64,000 bases of DNA from Sporomusa termitida (lineage in GTDB: Bacteria > Bacillota > Negativicutes > Sporomusales > Sporomusaceae). The notes beneath the pieces were generated by a model. The model saw nothing but the letters and a program-made list of their open reading frames with translations, did not search any database and was not told where the DNA came from. Below are positions 1 to 8,270 of this stretch, piece by piece (position 1 is the first letter of the stretch; each line of letters opens with the position of its first letter). Where the stretch lies: assembly GCF_007641255.1 (NCBI RefSeq), contig NZ_CP036259.1:5086501-5150500 (forward strand), in the 5' to 3' direction. A program made the position numbers and the translations under genes.

Positions 1-2
1 CC

Positions 3-1175
3 GCTGTTTCCTCAGCTGATAATTTGCAGGTTGCCGCCCCCGTTGTGAAAAAAGCGGGAATTGTCAGAGCGGTTATCTTGGCTGAAAAAACCAGCGGCAT
101 CTTTTTTGAAGACTTACAGCTCCTGGATGTCTATATCCGGCAAACAGCGGCTATTATTGAAAATATTATTCTAACTGAAAGTCTCCGGCAGTTTCAGGAA
201 TTATTAGGGCGGCAGCTTGACCAGTTTGTCATGCTCCATTATGTTACCAAAGCCATTCATGATGCCGGTAATTACTATGATGTGCTGACGAACTATCTTA
301 CGACATTATGCTCGCCGCTGGGATTTGGCTTTCAGGAGGGAATTCTTTATATTCTGGCTGAGAATAAGCCGCAAAAAGCCACGCTCAAGGGAGACCGGCT
401 CATGCTAGACGAGCTCGATTTATTTGAAAGCGGCCTGATTGAGCGGATTATAAAGGCCAAACATTATCAAATATCGCCGGATCACAGTCATTTGTTAATG
501 CCGCTTAAATCCTTTGGCAATATTACGGCGGTTATTGAAATAAACCATGATAAAGGGATCATGCCTGAACAGGTGCAAATGCTGGAGATATTTGCCATGC
601 AGACATCTTCGGCTATTGACAATACCAGACTTAAACTTCATCTGGAGTATTTAAGCTTCCACGATCAATTGACCAAACTCTATAACCGGGCCTATTTTGA
701 GACAGAAATACAACGGATTGAGTCGGAAAACCTTTATCCGGCCGGTATCATAGTCTGTGACCTGGATGGGCTCAAAATGGTCAACGATACTTGGGGGCAT
801 GACGCCGGCGACGAATTTATTGCCGCCGCCGCACGCCTTATCAGGACAGCCACGCCTGACAATGCAGTGGCAGCCCGCATCGGCGGTGATGAATTCGGCA
901 TTATCATTACCGGCAGTGCTGCTGAGACAATCGATAAAGCCGGGCAAAACTTAAAAAAATTGCTTAGCAAGTACAATGCCGGCGGGCCGGATATTCCGGT
1001 CGGAATGTCAATTGGGTGGGCAGCCAGCGAGACCCCGGTGGCAGTCATTGAGATTTTTAAACAGGCCGATGCGCAGATGTATCGTGATAAATCACTTAAC
1101 GCTGCCGCCAGCCGCAGGCATATTCTCAAGATGAATAAACGGCGTTTGGGCACTGGGGCCGAGAAGCTTCGGTAA
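3..1175 (+). CDS. GAF-GGDEF diguanylate cyclase (5'-truncated by window edge)
   Basis: The frame is open to the left edge, so the true start lies outside the window. The visible part has one or two GAF-like sensor segments (roughly the first 215 residues, including a pattern ending in MQTSSAIDNTRL) followed by a complete GGDEF domain. The active site reads RIGGDEFGI, and the SFHDQLTKLYNRAYF and DLDGLKMVNDTWGHDAGDEF segments are typical of catalytically competent cyclases that make cyclic di-GMP from two GTP. No RxxD inhibitory site is seen five residues before GGDEF (TPDNAVAARIGGDEF), so product inhibition through an I-site is not expected. It is likely cytosolic in the visible part. The signal sensed by the GAF region cannot be told from sequence. 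Confidence 0.9.
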   Translation, partial: AVSSADNLQVAAPVVKKAGIVRAVILAEKTSGIFFEDLQLLDVYIRQTAAIIENIILTESLRQFQELLGRQLDQFVMLHYVTKAIHDAGNYYDVLTNYLTTLCSPLGFGFQEGILYILAENKPQKATLKGDRLMLDELDLFESGLIERIIKAKHYQISPDHSHLLMPLKSFGNITAVIEINHDKGIMPEQVQMLEIFAMQTSSAIDNTRLKLHLEYLSFHDQLTKLYNRAYFETEIQRIESENLYPAGIIVCDLDGLKMVNDTWGHDAGDEFIAAAARLIRTATPDNAVAARIGGDEFGIIITGSAAETIDKAGQNLKKLLSKYNAGGPDIPVGMSIGWAASETPVAVIEIFKQADAQMYRDKSLNAAASRRHILKMNKRRLGTGAEKLR

Positions 1176-1369
1176 GGTAATACTTTTAATTATATCGTAA
1201 TACATACCCATTTTGTAATGGCCGTATCTTAAAAGCCAGGAAACTGCAGATACTACATGTAGCTTTACTGGAAACAAACCGGACTGGGATAAGTCTGGCT
1301 GTTTACAGTATAAGCAGTATAGAACGGCCGGAGGTTCGATGAGTAATAGCGCGTAAGGAGGAAAAGTAA

Positions 1370-1543
1370 ATGGCATATAAGATTGACTCTGAATGCATTA
1401 AATGTGGCGCCTGTGCATCGGTCTGCCCGGTTGAGGCTGTTTTTGATGGTGATACCCAATACGTGATTGATCCTGGCCTTTGTATTGATTGTGGTACCTG
1501 TGCGGCCGTGTGTCCGGTAGGCGCGATCAGCCCGGGGGATTGA
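1370..1543 (+). CDS. 2[4Fe-4S] clostridial-type ferredoxin, 57 aa
   Basis: This short gene starts at ATG with a strong AAGGAGG site just upstream. The 57-residue product carries two complete cysteine motifs, CIKCGACASVCP and CIDCGTCAAVCP, the classic arrangement for two low-potential [4Fe-4S] clusters in small electron carriers of anaerobes. The two halves are the expected internal duplication. It would shuttle electrons between oxidoreductases such as pyruvate:ferredoxin oxidoreductase, hydrogenases or the NfnAB complex encoded about 1.3 kb downstream. It lies 66 bp upstream of a Crp/Fnr-family pseudogene. Function is confident; the specific redox partner is inference. Confidence 0.95.
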   Translation: MAYKIDSECIKCGACASVCPVEAVFDGDTQYVIDPGLCIDCGTCAAVCPVGAISPGD

Positions 1544-1609
1544 TGGGCCGCATTCCGGCCTGGGGGCTGGACTTTATACACAAGCCCCGTTGCGGGAGGA
1601 GCGGTTTAC

Positions 1610-2291
1610 ATGTTGGAGTCTGACTATTTAAAGCATCTGCCGGTTTTTGAAGAACTGGCTCCTGCTGATCTGGCTGCCATCAGCCAGGTGACCCTTGAAC
1701 GGCGCTACAAAAAAACATGATCATTTTTATGGAGGGAGAACCAGGGGAAGGCTTTCATTATGTGAAAAGCGGCAAAGTAAAAATTGTTAAGGTAAGCCAG
1801 GACGGCCGAGAACATATGATTAATATTCTCGGGCCCGGGGAGGTTTTTGCCGAGGTATTGCTCTTTAATCACGGACCGTATCCGGCTACTGCGGTTACCT
1901 TGGCGGATTCGGTTATTGGCATTATAAAAAATACCGATCTGGAAAATGTAGTAGCCGGTAATGCCCGGATTGCCCTTCATATTATTAGGGTTATGAGTAA
2001 AAAGCTGCTGCAGGCCCAAATGAAGATAAAACATTGGCGTTGTCGGATACCTTTTCGCGCACTGCACAAATCCTTATCCGGCTGTCACAGCAATATGGGC
2101 GGACTGTTGCCGGCGGTGTTGAGATTGATCTTGAGATGACCCGGCAGGACTTAGCCAACCTAATCGGCACAACCCGTGAGACTGTAAGCAGGGTGCTTAA
2201 CTCTATGAGAAAAGACAAGGTTCTTCATTTTGCCGATCAGAAAATTATTATCTTAGATGAGCAACGTCTGGACAGGTACCGGGAAATGTAA
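1610..2291 (+). pseudogene. Crp/Fnr-family regulator broken by two single-base frameshifts
   Basis: The reading starts at ATG 1610 (MLESDYLKHLPVFEELAP) and meets TGA at 1718. Homology continues in another frame from 1717 as MIIFMEGEPGEGFHYVKSGK, the cyclic-nucleotide-binding fold, then shifts again near 2031 to a frame encoding the helix-turn-helix MTRQDLANLIGTTRETVSRV and ending at 2291. Both breaks can be repaired by adding one A to an A-run: seven A at 1709-1715 and four A at 2028-2031. The repaired protein would be about 227 aa, normal for the family. No Fnr-type cysteine cluster is obvious. It may be a decaying gene or two sequencing errors in homopolymers. Its neighbour is a ferredoxin, which would suit a redox or CO/NO-type regulator, but this is speculative. 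Confidence 0.85.
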
Positions 2292-2307
2292 TAGGCACAA
2301 GCGAACA

Positions 2308-2334
2308 AAACTGCAGCCGTGGTGGCTGCAGTTT
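2308..2334 (+). terminator. Hairpin after the crp/fnr pseudogene
   Basis: A perfect 11-bp inverted repeat (AAACTGCAGCC / GGCTGCAGTTT) with a 5-base loop lies 17 bp after the stop codon. No clear T-tract follows, so it may be a weak terminator or an RNA-stabilising hairpin. Confidence 0.55.
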
Positions 2335-2412
2335 GTTGCCAAGTAATCCTATTCATACCTTCTTCAATTTTCCATAGTGTAGTTTTGCCCTGATCCCGGC
2401 AAACTATGTACA

Positions 2413-2714
2413 GTGCTTTGCGCTGCTGCCGCTGCGCAGAACAAGTATGAAACCGTGTCGGCCCTTGGTATTTACAAAGCCCTGAATGACTATTATTTAA
2501 ATGGTATGCCCTGTGACCAGACTGATTCAGTACAGGAAAGCACACCGGACAAACTCATCTGGGAGAGTGAAGTTTGTTTGCAGGTGCCAAACTGGCTAAG
2601 GCCGGGGCTGACGGGAACATGATGAAAGAATTTTATCGTCAATGGCTTACCGCCTTTGTCCAAAACCTGAATTTGCTTGTAAGCAAACCACGGCTACAAA
2701 GGGCGGAAGGCTAA
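2413..2714 (+). pseudogene. Possible decayed coding remnant
   Basis: The 568-bp stretch 2292-2859 has no intact gene. Within it, a frame from about 2413 reads protein-like sequence (YETVSALGIYKALNDYYLNG, then DKLIWESEVCLQVP). Moving by one base near 2586, the reading continues as AKAGADGNMMKEFYRQWL and ends at TAA 2712-2714. The first part is faintly like the C-terminal effector-binding (GyrI-like) fold, but I cannot confirm it. No ribosome-binding site or convincing start is seen. It could be a gene relic or chance. Confidence 0.3.
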
Positions 2715-2748
2715 TTACCAGGTATGAGATTGTCCGGGTCTAACCCGT

Positions 2749-2773
2749 GCCGTAGCTCAGCGCTGCGGCTTTT
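2749..2773 (+). terminator. Rho-independent terminator upstream of nfnA
   Basis: GCCGTAGC / GCTGCGGC (one G-U pair) with a 5-base loop is followed directly by TTTT. It would stop read-through from the degenerate region into nfnAB. Confidence 0.65.
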
Positions 2774-2859
2774 CCTATTCCCAATCATGGCAATTTGTGA
2801 TATAATTTTTGTTATTGATTTTGTCGTATAATGTCGAAAAAATAGAGGGGGAGGCTAAA

Positions 2860-3738
2860 ATGTTCACAATAGTTGAGAAACGAAAATTAGCAGCGCAAAT
2901 TTATCTAATGGATGTAAAAGCTTCCCGGGTGGCTAAGGCGGCTAGGCCGGGGCAATTTGTCATTGTAAAGATGAATGACAAAGGGGAAAGAATTCCTTTA
3001 ACCATTTGCGATTATAGTACCGAGAGGGAAACTGTAACCATTGTGTTTCAGACTTTAGGTCATTCGACAACAGAGATGGCTAACTATAATGCCGGTGATT
3101 CTTTTTCTGATTTTGCCGGGCCGCTGGGAAAAGCCTCAGAGTTTGTTTTTGATGACATTGAGGCTTTGCAAAAACAGCGGTTCGTTTTTGTGGCCGGCGG
3201 GGTGGGGGCAGCGCCGGTGTATCCACAGGTAAAGTGGCTGCAGCAGCGTGGTGTTCAGGTTGATGTGATACTTGGTGCCCGCGCTAAGGATTTTGTCATT
3301 CTTGAAGCTGAAATGCAGGCGTTGGGGGCTACGGTGTATGTTACGACCGATGATGGTTCCCATGGCCGCAAAGGCCTTGTAACTGATGTTTTAAAAGAAC
3401 TTATTGACGGCGGTACCAGGTATGACCAGGTGATTGCCATTGGGCCGATGATTATGATGAAGTTTGTGGCTAAACTGACAAAAATCTATAATATTAAGAC
3501 AACCATCAGCTTAAACCCGATCATGGTTGACGGTACCGGCATGTGTGGTGCCTGCCGGGTCACGATTGGCGATGAGACGAAGTTTGCCTGTGTTGACGGG
3601 CCTGAGTTTGATGGCCACTTAGTTGATTTTGATGAAGCCATACGGCGCCAGGCAATGTATAAAACGGAGGAAGGCCGCTGCCTGCTGGCGGCAGAAAAAA
3701 CCAGTCATACCGGCGGCTGCTGTGGAGGTAATAGATAA
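2860..3738 (+). CDS. nfnA: NfnA: ferredoxin-NADP+ oxidoreductase small (FAD/NAD-binding) subunit
   Basis: This 292-aa protein is the small subunit of the electron-bifurcating NADH-dependent reduced ferredoxin:NADP+ oxidoreductase, also annotated as sulfide dehydrogenase subunit B. It resembles the PyrK electron-transfer subunit. The FAD-binding domain comes first (ARPGQFVIVKM, then RIPLTICDY), followed by an NAD-binding Rossmann segment (FVAGGVGAAPVYPQ). A C-terminal [2Fe-2S] site has cysteines in GTGMCGACRVTIGDETKFACVDGP. ATG 2860 is chosen because GAGGGGGAGG precedes it and homology starts at MFTIVEKRKL; an earlier in-frame TTG adds 17 unlikely residues. Its stop overlaps the nfnB start by one base, so the two are translationally coupled. 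The complex is cytoplasmic. Confidence 0.93.
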   Translation: MFTIVEKRKLAAQIYLMDVKASRVAKAARPGQFVIVKMNDKGERIPLTICDYSTERETVTIVFQTLGHSTTEMANYNAGDSFSDFAGPLGKASEFVFDDIEALQKQRFVFVAGGVGAAPVYPQVKWLQQRGVQVDVILGARAKDFVILEAEMQALGATVYVTTDDGSHGRKGLVTDVLKELIDGGTRYDQVIAIGPMIMMKFVAKLTKIYNIKTTISLNPIMVDGTGMCGACRVTIGDETKFACVDGPEFDGHLVDFDEAIRRQAMYKTEEGRCLLAAEKTSHTGGCCGGNR

Positions 3739-5126
3739 TGGGTAAAGCAGCCAGAGTACCGGTCCGCGAACAATGTGCCCAAACCCGGGTCGGTAATTTC
3801 GAAGAAGTATGCTTAGGCTATTCATTGGCGGAGGCTGTTGCCGAAGCAGCCCGGTGTCTGAACTGTAAAAATGCAAAATGCGTGGGTGATTGCCCGGTTG
3901 CGATCGATATTCCGGCCTTTATCAGTTATGTTAAGCAGGGGGAAATTGCCGAGGCGGCTAAAATAATTGCCAGGGCCAGTGCCCTGCCGGCGGTGTGCGG
4001 CCGCGTGTGCCCCCAGGAAAGCCAATGTGAGGGCAAGTGTATTCTTGGTCATAAAGGGGAGGCGGTTGCGATTGGCAAACTGGAACGGTTTGTTGCCGAC
4101 TGGGCCAGGGAAAACCAGGTGGATATCAGCGCAATAGCAGAAAAAAACGGTAAAAAGATTGCTGTTATCGGCAGTGGGCCGGCAGGGTTAGCCTGTGCCG
4201 GTGATCTGGCCCGTAAAGGTTACTCCGTTACTATTTTTGAAGCCCTCCATGAACCAGGCGGTGTGCTTGTTTATGGTATCCCCGAGTTTCGCCTGCCCAA
4301 AGAGAAAGTGGTAAAAAATGAGATTGCCAATCTCAAAAAGATGGGTGTTCGCATTGAGACCAATGTCATAATCGGCAAGACAGTAACAATTGACGAACTT
4401 TTAAATGAGGAAGGATTTGAAGCCGTATTTATCGGATCCGGGGCCGGACTGCCCAAGTTTATGGGGATTTCAGGCGAGAATGCCAACGGGGTATTTTCGG
4501 CTAATGAATTTTTGACCCGCAACAACCTGATGAAAGCATTTAAAACAGAATATGCGACCCCCATTAAAGTGGGAAAAAAAGTTGCGGTTGTCGGTGGTGG
4601 CAATGTTGCTATGGATGCCGCCAGAACAGCCGTCCGGCTGGGGGCGGAAACCCATATTGTCTATCGCCGGTCGGAAGCTGAATTGCCGGCACGGGCCGAA
4701 GAAGTACACCATGCCCAAGAAGAAGGCATTATTTTTGACGTATTGACAAATCCAACCGAGATTGTGGTAGATGATAAAGGCTGGGTAAGCGGCCTGCGCT
4801 GTGTTAAAATGGAACTGGGCGAGCCTGACGCCTCAGGCCGAAGAAAACCTGTTCCAGTACCCGGTTCTGAGTTTATTATGGCAGTAGACACTGTCATTAT
4901 GTCATTGGGCACTTCACCGAATCCACTCATAGCTTCAACCACCAAGGGGCTTGACGTCAATAAATGGCAATGTATTGTTGCCGATGAAGCAACCGGCCTT
5001 ACCAGCCGCGAACGTGTCTATGCCGGCGGCGACGCCGTCACCGGTGCCGCCACGGTAATTCTGGCTATGGGGGCAGGTAAAAAAGCGGCCCAGGCCATTG
5101 ACGACATGCTCACAGGCAACAAATAA
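3738..5126 (+). CDS. nfnB: NfnB: ferredoxin-NADP+ oxidoreductase large subunit (GltD-like)
   Basis: This 462-aa subunit belongs to the glutamate-synthase small-chain family. An N-terminal region holds two [4Fe-4S] sites (CLNCKNAKCVGDCP and CGRVCPQESQCEGKC). Next come an FAD-binding site (GSGPAGLACAGDLARKGY) and an NADP(H)-binding site (VVGGGNVAMDAARTA). With NfnA it couples NADH and reduced ferredoxin oxidation to NADP+ reduction, balancing redox pools in anaerobes. The strict NfnA-NfnB order and overlap argue against it being a glutamate synthase chain, since no GltB large subunit is nearby. Its TAA stop lies only 6 bp before the outer end of the IS element, so its native downstream terminator may have been displaced. 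Confidence 0.93.
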   Translation: MGKAARVPVREQCAQTRVGNFEEVCLGYSLAEAVAEAARCLNCKNAKCVGDCPVAIDIPAFISYVKQGEIAEAAKIIARASALPAVCGRVCPQESQCEGKCILGHKGEAVAIGKLERFVADWARENQVDISAIAEKNGKKIAVIGSGPAGLACAGDLARKGYSVTIFEALHEPGGVLVYGIPEFRLPKEKVVKNEIANLKKMGVRIETNVIIGKTVTIDELLNEEGFEAVFIGSGAGLPKFMGISGENANGVFSANEFLTRNNLMKAFKTEYATPIKVGKKVAVVGGGNVAMDAARTAVRLGAETHIVYRRSEAELPARAEEVHHAQEEGIIFDVLTNPTEIVVDDKGWVSGLRCVKMELGEPDASGRRKPVPVPGSEFIMAVDTVIMSLGTSPNPLIASTTKGLDVNKWQCIVADEATGLTSRERVYAGGDAVTGAATVILAMGAGKKAAQAIDDMLTGNK

Positions 5127-5132
5127 CAGAAC

Positions 5133-6823
5133 CAAGGGGACGGTTCGAAACCACTGATATAAGCCTGTTTTTTTTAACTAACCTTGGGTAAAAATCGGAG
5201 TCAATCGGCAATAGGCTGCAAAATTGACAATTTGTTGCATAAACGCATGGCCGCAAAAGGATATCAGGGCTGCTATCCTTTTCAAATTCACGGCTAAGGC
5301 CGTCAGTTTGGCTTGCAGGGACATGCTTTTTAGACCATACCCCCGGGCACGGTCTAATCCATGGAAACGTTTCATTTCCCCGTTCTTCCACTCATGGCTG
5401 GCTCGCTTTTTGTACTTTAGCTTGAACTGATCGCTCTTGGCAAGCTGACTATGTTCGTAATATTGCGCGCAGTGTTCACTGACGCGCAGTACTTTTTTCT
5501 TCGTATTCTTGCCAGCACAGGTCAGCCGTTGCGGACACTGCATACAGTGCGATTTCACAAAATGATAGCGGTACACGTCATTTTTGTTCTTGTATTTTTG
5601 GCGCACTTTCTTCTCGGTATGATTGCCCATTTCGCAAAACCACTGGTCGCTGTCTTTGTTGTAACTAAACCGGCTTTCGTCTAGCTTGTAGACACAGGCG
5701 TTTACGGGAATGATGGCTTCTACCGCCTCGGTTTGTAAGGTATCTAAGATCGGTTTGCGAAAATAGGCCTTATCTCCATACACCTCTTGGATGGGTAAGC
5801 CGCAGGCTTTACTTCGCTGATACAATTCCTCAAATTGGCTGCCGTCCACATAGGCGCCGCTTTCCACTGTTACCGCCGTAATGATCCTTGTTTCCGGGAG
5901 CATGGCAAATTCTACTTTATAGCCGTAAAAGCTGTCTGTTTTTGATTTGTAGCCTACGCGCGCCTCTTTGTCTACCAGCGATCGGACTCCTTTTTGGACC
6001 ATAAATTTCGGATCTTCCAGGATTTCTTTGGCTTCGTTAACCGCTTGTTGGCTGTTGGGCAGGATAGACAAATCGACATGGCTTTCGGTTTTCCCGATCA
6101 GTTCTTCCACATAGGACTTCATTTTCTGCTTCGCTTCGTTGTGGTCTTCTATGAGCTTATAGTCGGGAACTTCGCTAATGAGCTCGGCGGGGATTACCCC
6201 GTTTTCTTTCTCAATGGCCCTTATGATTCTTCTTCCCAGATGCTTCATGATTCTTTCCGGCACTTTTTTTTTAGTATTGGCCTGGGTATGCGTGGCGTCA
6301 ATGCTTAGTCCGGTTCCTTTAATTATGCCTTTTTCCACACACTGGCGAACCACTTCCTGAATCATATCATCCACACTGGTTTCTTTTAGTCTATGTTTCC
6401 TAAACTTGGCCAGCAGGCTGGCGTCCGGCAGATCCTCTTCGGGATTGAGTCCCAAAAACCACATATAGGCTAAGTTTAATCGGGCTTCTTCTATGACTTT
6501 GACATCGGATAAGTTATATAGATATTGCAAAATGAGGATCTTGGCCAGCATTTCCGGTTCTTTGGCCGGCCGCCCCAGATGCTGGCAGTACGAATCCTTC
6601 AGCAACTCGTTAATGAAGCTAAAATCCACATTACCAGCGATAATCTTCAGAATATGATTACTGGGAATTTTATCATAGAGCACGCTATATATACTTAATT
6701 GGTGCGGCACATTTTTTAGCAAGGCAAGCCCCTCCATTACGCAAATATCTACCGTTATATTTTACCATAATTCAGGGGCGCTTGCTTTATTGACTTTTTC
6801 AGTGCTTTCGGACGGTTCTCTTG
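5133..6823 (-). mobile_element. IS1182-family insertion sequence, about 1.69 kb
   Basis: A complete transposase gene is bracketed by imperfect inverted repeats of about 29 bp. The left end starts CAAGGGGACGGTTCGAAACC at 5133. The right end, read on the minus strand from 6823, starts CAAGAGAACCGTCCGAAAGC. The two agree at about 22 of 29 positions. The element sits in the narrow gap between two convergent genes: nfnB stops 6 bp to the left and the DUF1624 gene stops 3 bp to the right. Target duplication is not clear from the flanks. The same two ends recur as a short element at 54201-54360. Confidence 0.8.
5178..6737 (-). CDS. IS1182-family DDE transposase, 519 aa, intact
   Basis: The product is a full-length transposase. 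An N-terminal DNA-binding region (with RPAKEPEMLAKILILQYLYN) is followed by the DDE catalytic core: the first Asp in GLSIDATHTQANT, the second in EVYGDKAYF, and the Glu in HEWKNGEMKRFHGLDRARG. Cysteine-rich spacing (CMQCPQRLTC) before the last motif is common in this family. No internal stop or frameshift is seen, so it may be active and could also mobilise the short related element near 54.2 kb. The gene lies inside the inverted repeats and reads toward nfnB. Confidence 0.93.
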   Translation of the reverse strand: MEGLALLKNVPHQLSIYSVLYDKIPSNHILKIIAGNVDFSFINELLKDSYCQHLGRPAKEPEMLAKILILQYLYNLSDVKVIEEARLNLAYMWFLGLNPEEDLPDASLLAKFRKHRLKETSVDDMIQEVVRQCVEKGIIKGTGLSIDATHTQANTKKKVPERIMKHLGRRIIRAIEKENGVIPAELISEVPDYKLIEDHNEAKQKMKSYVEELIGKTESHVDLSILPNSQQAVNEAKEILEDPKFMVQKGVRSLVDKEARVGYKSKTDSFYGYKVEFAMLPETRIITAVTVESGAYVDGSQFEELYQRSKACGLPIQEVYGDKAYFRKPILDTLQTEAVEAIIPVNACVYKLDESRFSYNKDSDQWFCEMGNHTEKKVRQKYKNKNDVYRYHFVKSHCMQCPQRLTCAGKNTKKKVLRVSEHCAQYYEHSQLAKSDQFKLKYKKRASHEWKNGEMKRFHGLDRARGYGLKSMSLQAKLTALAVNLKRIAALISFCGHAFMQQIVNFAAYCRLTPIFTQG

Positions 6824-6826
6824 AGC

Positions 6827-7516
6827 CTAAGGTTTTATTATCTGGAGGAGTGCCAATATGACCGGCTGGTGTATAAGATAGATAAGCAGAGACCGGCGAC
6901 CTAACCAGCTTAGCCAGCGGAGGAACCGGTAATCTGCTGCGGCCGGCCACCGCGTTTGTCCGGCAGGGTACAATAGTTTTCCTAAGACCATGCCATAGAG
7001 GATAATACCCAGCCAGGGCAGCAGGGGATAGTAGTCAAGAGAGGTAAATTCCGGTGGCCTGAGACCAAAAGGGAGCAGCCAGGCAGTGGTTGCTGTTAGC
7101 TGGGAAAAGGCATTGCCAATGGCAATTATTGCCGTGCCGGCGAGGCTGAGCGGCAGAGCGCCGCCCCTGTTCAGAAGCGGGGTGGCAAGCATGGCGGCAC
7201 CCAGCAGATGCAGAATGCCAAAACGGATATAAACGGCAGGATTGTAGCAATAGGTAATGGCCGTAATGAACAGGCCTGTGCCAAATACAATTAGGCCGCG
7301 GCGCACCGGCCGGCGGCTAAGAACATTGCTGATGCCAGAGATCAGCATGAATAATAGGGCGGCAGCTTTGCCCTGGTAGTACCAAAAACCTTCCAGATAA
7401 TTAAGCGGCCAGTTATAAAAGAAAGCCAAATCAAATATGGTATGAAAAATAACCATAAGCAGTATCGCTATTCCCCGTAAAATATCCAGTTCAACAAGCC
7501 GGACAGCATTGGACAC
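6827..7516 (-). CDS. DUF1624 / HGSNAT-like membrane acyltransferase domain protein
   Basis: This 229-aa polytopic membrane protein begins with the family hallmark RLVELDILRGIAILLMVIFH, the conserved start of the heparan-alpha-glucosaminide N-acetyltransferase catalytic domain (DUF1624). About six or seven hydrophobic helices follow, and it ends near SLLIYLIHQPVILALL, a usual C-terminal motif. GTG 7516 is the likely start, with GGGAGGAG seven bases upstream. Family members are thought to move acyl groups onto sugars across membranes; the substrate here is unknown. The stop codon sits 3 bp from the right end of the IS element. The C-terminus still looks complete, so disruption is not indicated. 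Confidence 0.82.
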   Translation of the reverse strand: MSNAVRLVELDILRGIAILLMVIFHTIFDLAFFYNWPLNYLEGFWYYQGKAAALLFMLISGISNVLSRRPVRRGLIVFGTGLFITAITYCYNPAVYIRFGILHLLGAAMLATPLLNRGGALPLSLAGTAIIAIGNAFSQLTATTAWLLPFGLRPPEFTSLDYYPLLPWLGIILYGMVLGKLLYPAGQTRWPAAADYRFLRWLSWLGRRSLLIYLIHQPVILALLQIIKP

Positions 7517-7817
7517 GGTAAGCTCCTCCCTTGTAGGCGGCGGTAACTCCTTCTATGCTAACAATAAATGACAGTTTAGCCGCCGTCAAGTAACTGCACA
7601 GTTGCTTAATGGGCTTAGTTAATTTGTGGAAACGGTAATTAGAGCGCCCGTTTGTCGCTGGTAATCTTAGCCTCAGGCCTACTTCCTGATAAAATTGCCA
7701 ACTGCAAGGGAAGATTGATAACCGCTTGGGAGGAATACCTTGGCCAAAAGGGAATATACTACCAAAGACAAGTTTTGGGTTATGTACACTCAACCCTGAC
7801 CACAGGACGGTGCAGGC
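7517..7817. other. Intergenic region between divergent genes
   Basis: About 300 bp separates the divergent DUF1624 gene and the small transporter gene. A 9-bp near-palindrome (AAGTAACTG / CAGTTGCTT) lies near 7590-7610 and a GGGTT/AACCC hairpin near 7768-7787. I see no convincing gene or regulator site beyond the promoters this arrangement requires. Confidence 0.4.
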
Positions 7818-8162
7818 ATGAAAGATATTTATATTATATTATTATCTGTTTTACTGGGGGCTGTTGGGCAAATTGCCTTTAAGTTCGGTGCTGTACGTAT
7901 TCCAGACACCGGTTCTTTGCTGGTGAAGATGATAACTGCCTGGCCAATATTTGCCGGCTTAGGTTTATACGGAGTGAGCACGCTACTCTGGATTTATGCG
8001 TTACGCACGGTTGAATTAAGTTATGCTTACCCGCTTATCAGCTTAGGTTATATACTGGTGTTTATTGCTTCATTTTTTCTGTTTCATGAGGCTATCAGCC
8101 TGCTCAGACTGGGGGGCCTGGTTTTAATATTGACCGGTATTATCCTGGTGGCTAACTCGTAA
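7818..8162 (+). CDS. Small four-helix SMR/EamA-type transporter-like protein
   Basis: The 114-aa protein has four predicted membrane helices and the pattern of small multidrug resistance / ArnE-like proteins. It begins IYIILLSVLLGAVGQIAFKFG, with the conserved Gln-Ile-Phe-Lys turn, and contains LRTVELSYAYPLISLGYILV. Family members act as dimers that either export cations or flip undecaprenyl-linked sugars. There is no glycosyltransferase partner beside it, so the substrate is open. ATG 7818 follows a weak GGACGGTG site. It precedes the Pho-type promoter of the phosphate transporter pair and is probably a separate unit. Confidence 0.75.
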   Translation: MKDIYIILLSVLLGAVGQIAFKFGAVRIPDTGSLLVKMITAWPIFAGLGLYGVSTLLWIYALRTVELSYAYPLISLGYILVFIASFFLFHEAISLLRLGGLVLILTGIILVANS

Positions 8163-8186
8163 CCGCAGTGCTGAATTAACCGAATC

Positions 8187-8237
8187 TTAACATTTCTTTA
8201 CAATTAGTTAACAAAGCCCGAGAGTATATGCTATAAT
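8187..8237 (+). promoter_or_regulatory. Pho-box-like repeats and promoter of the DUF47-pit operon
   Basis: Half-sites TTAACA (8187), TTACAA (8198) and TTAACA (8208) recur at 11 and 10 bp, and TATAAT lies at 8232-8237. The layout is close to the four PhoB-type sites of the pst/lipid island. The last repeat is only 18 bp from the -10, against 20-21 bp elsewhere, so it could also serve simply as a -35. Confidence 0.65.
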
Positions 8238-8270
8238 CAGTTTGAATCCGACAAATTGAGGAGGCTAAGT

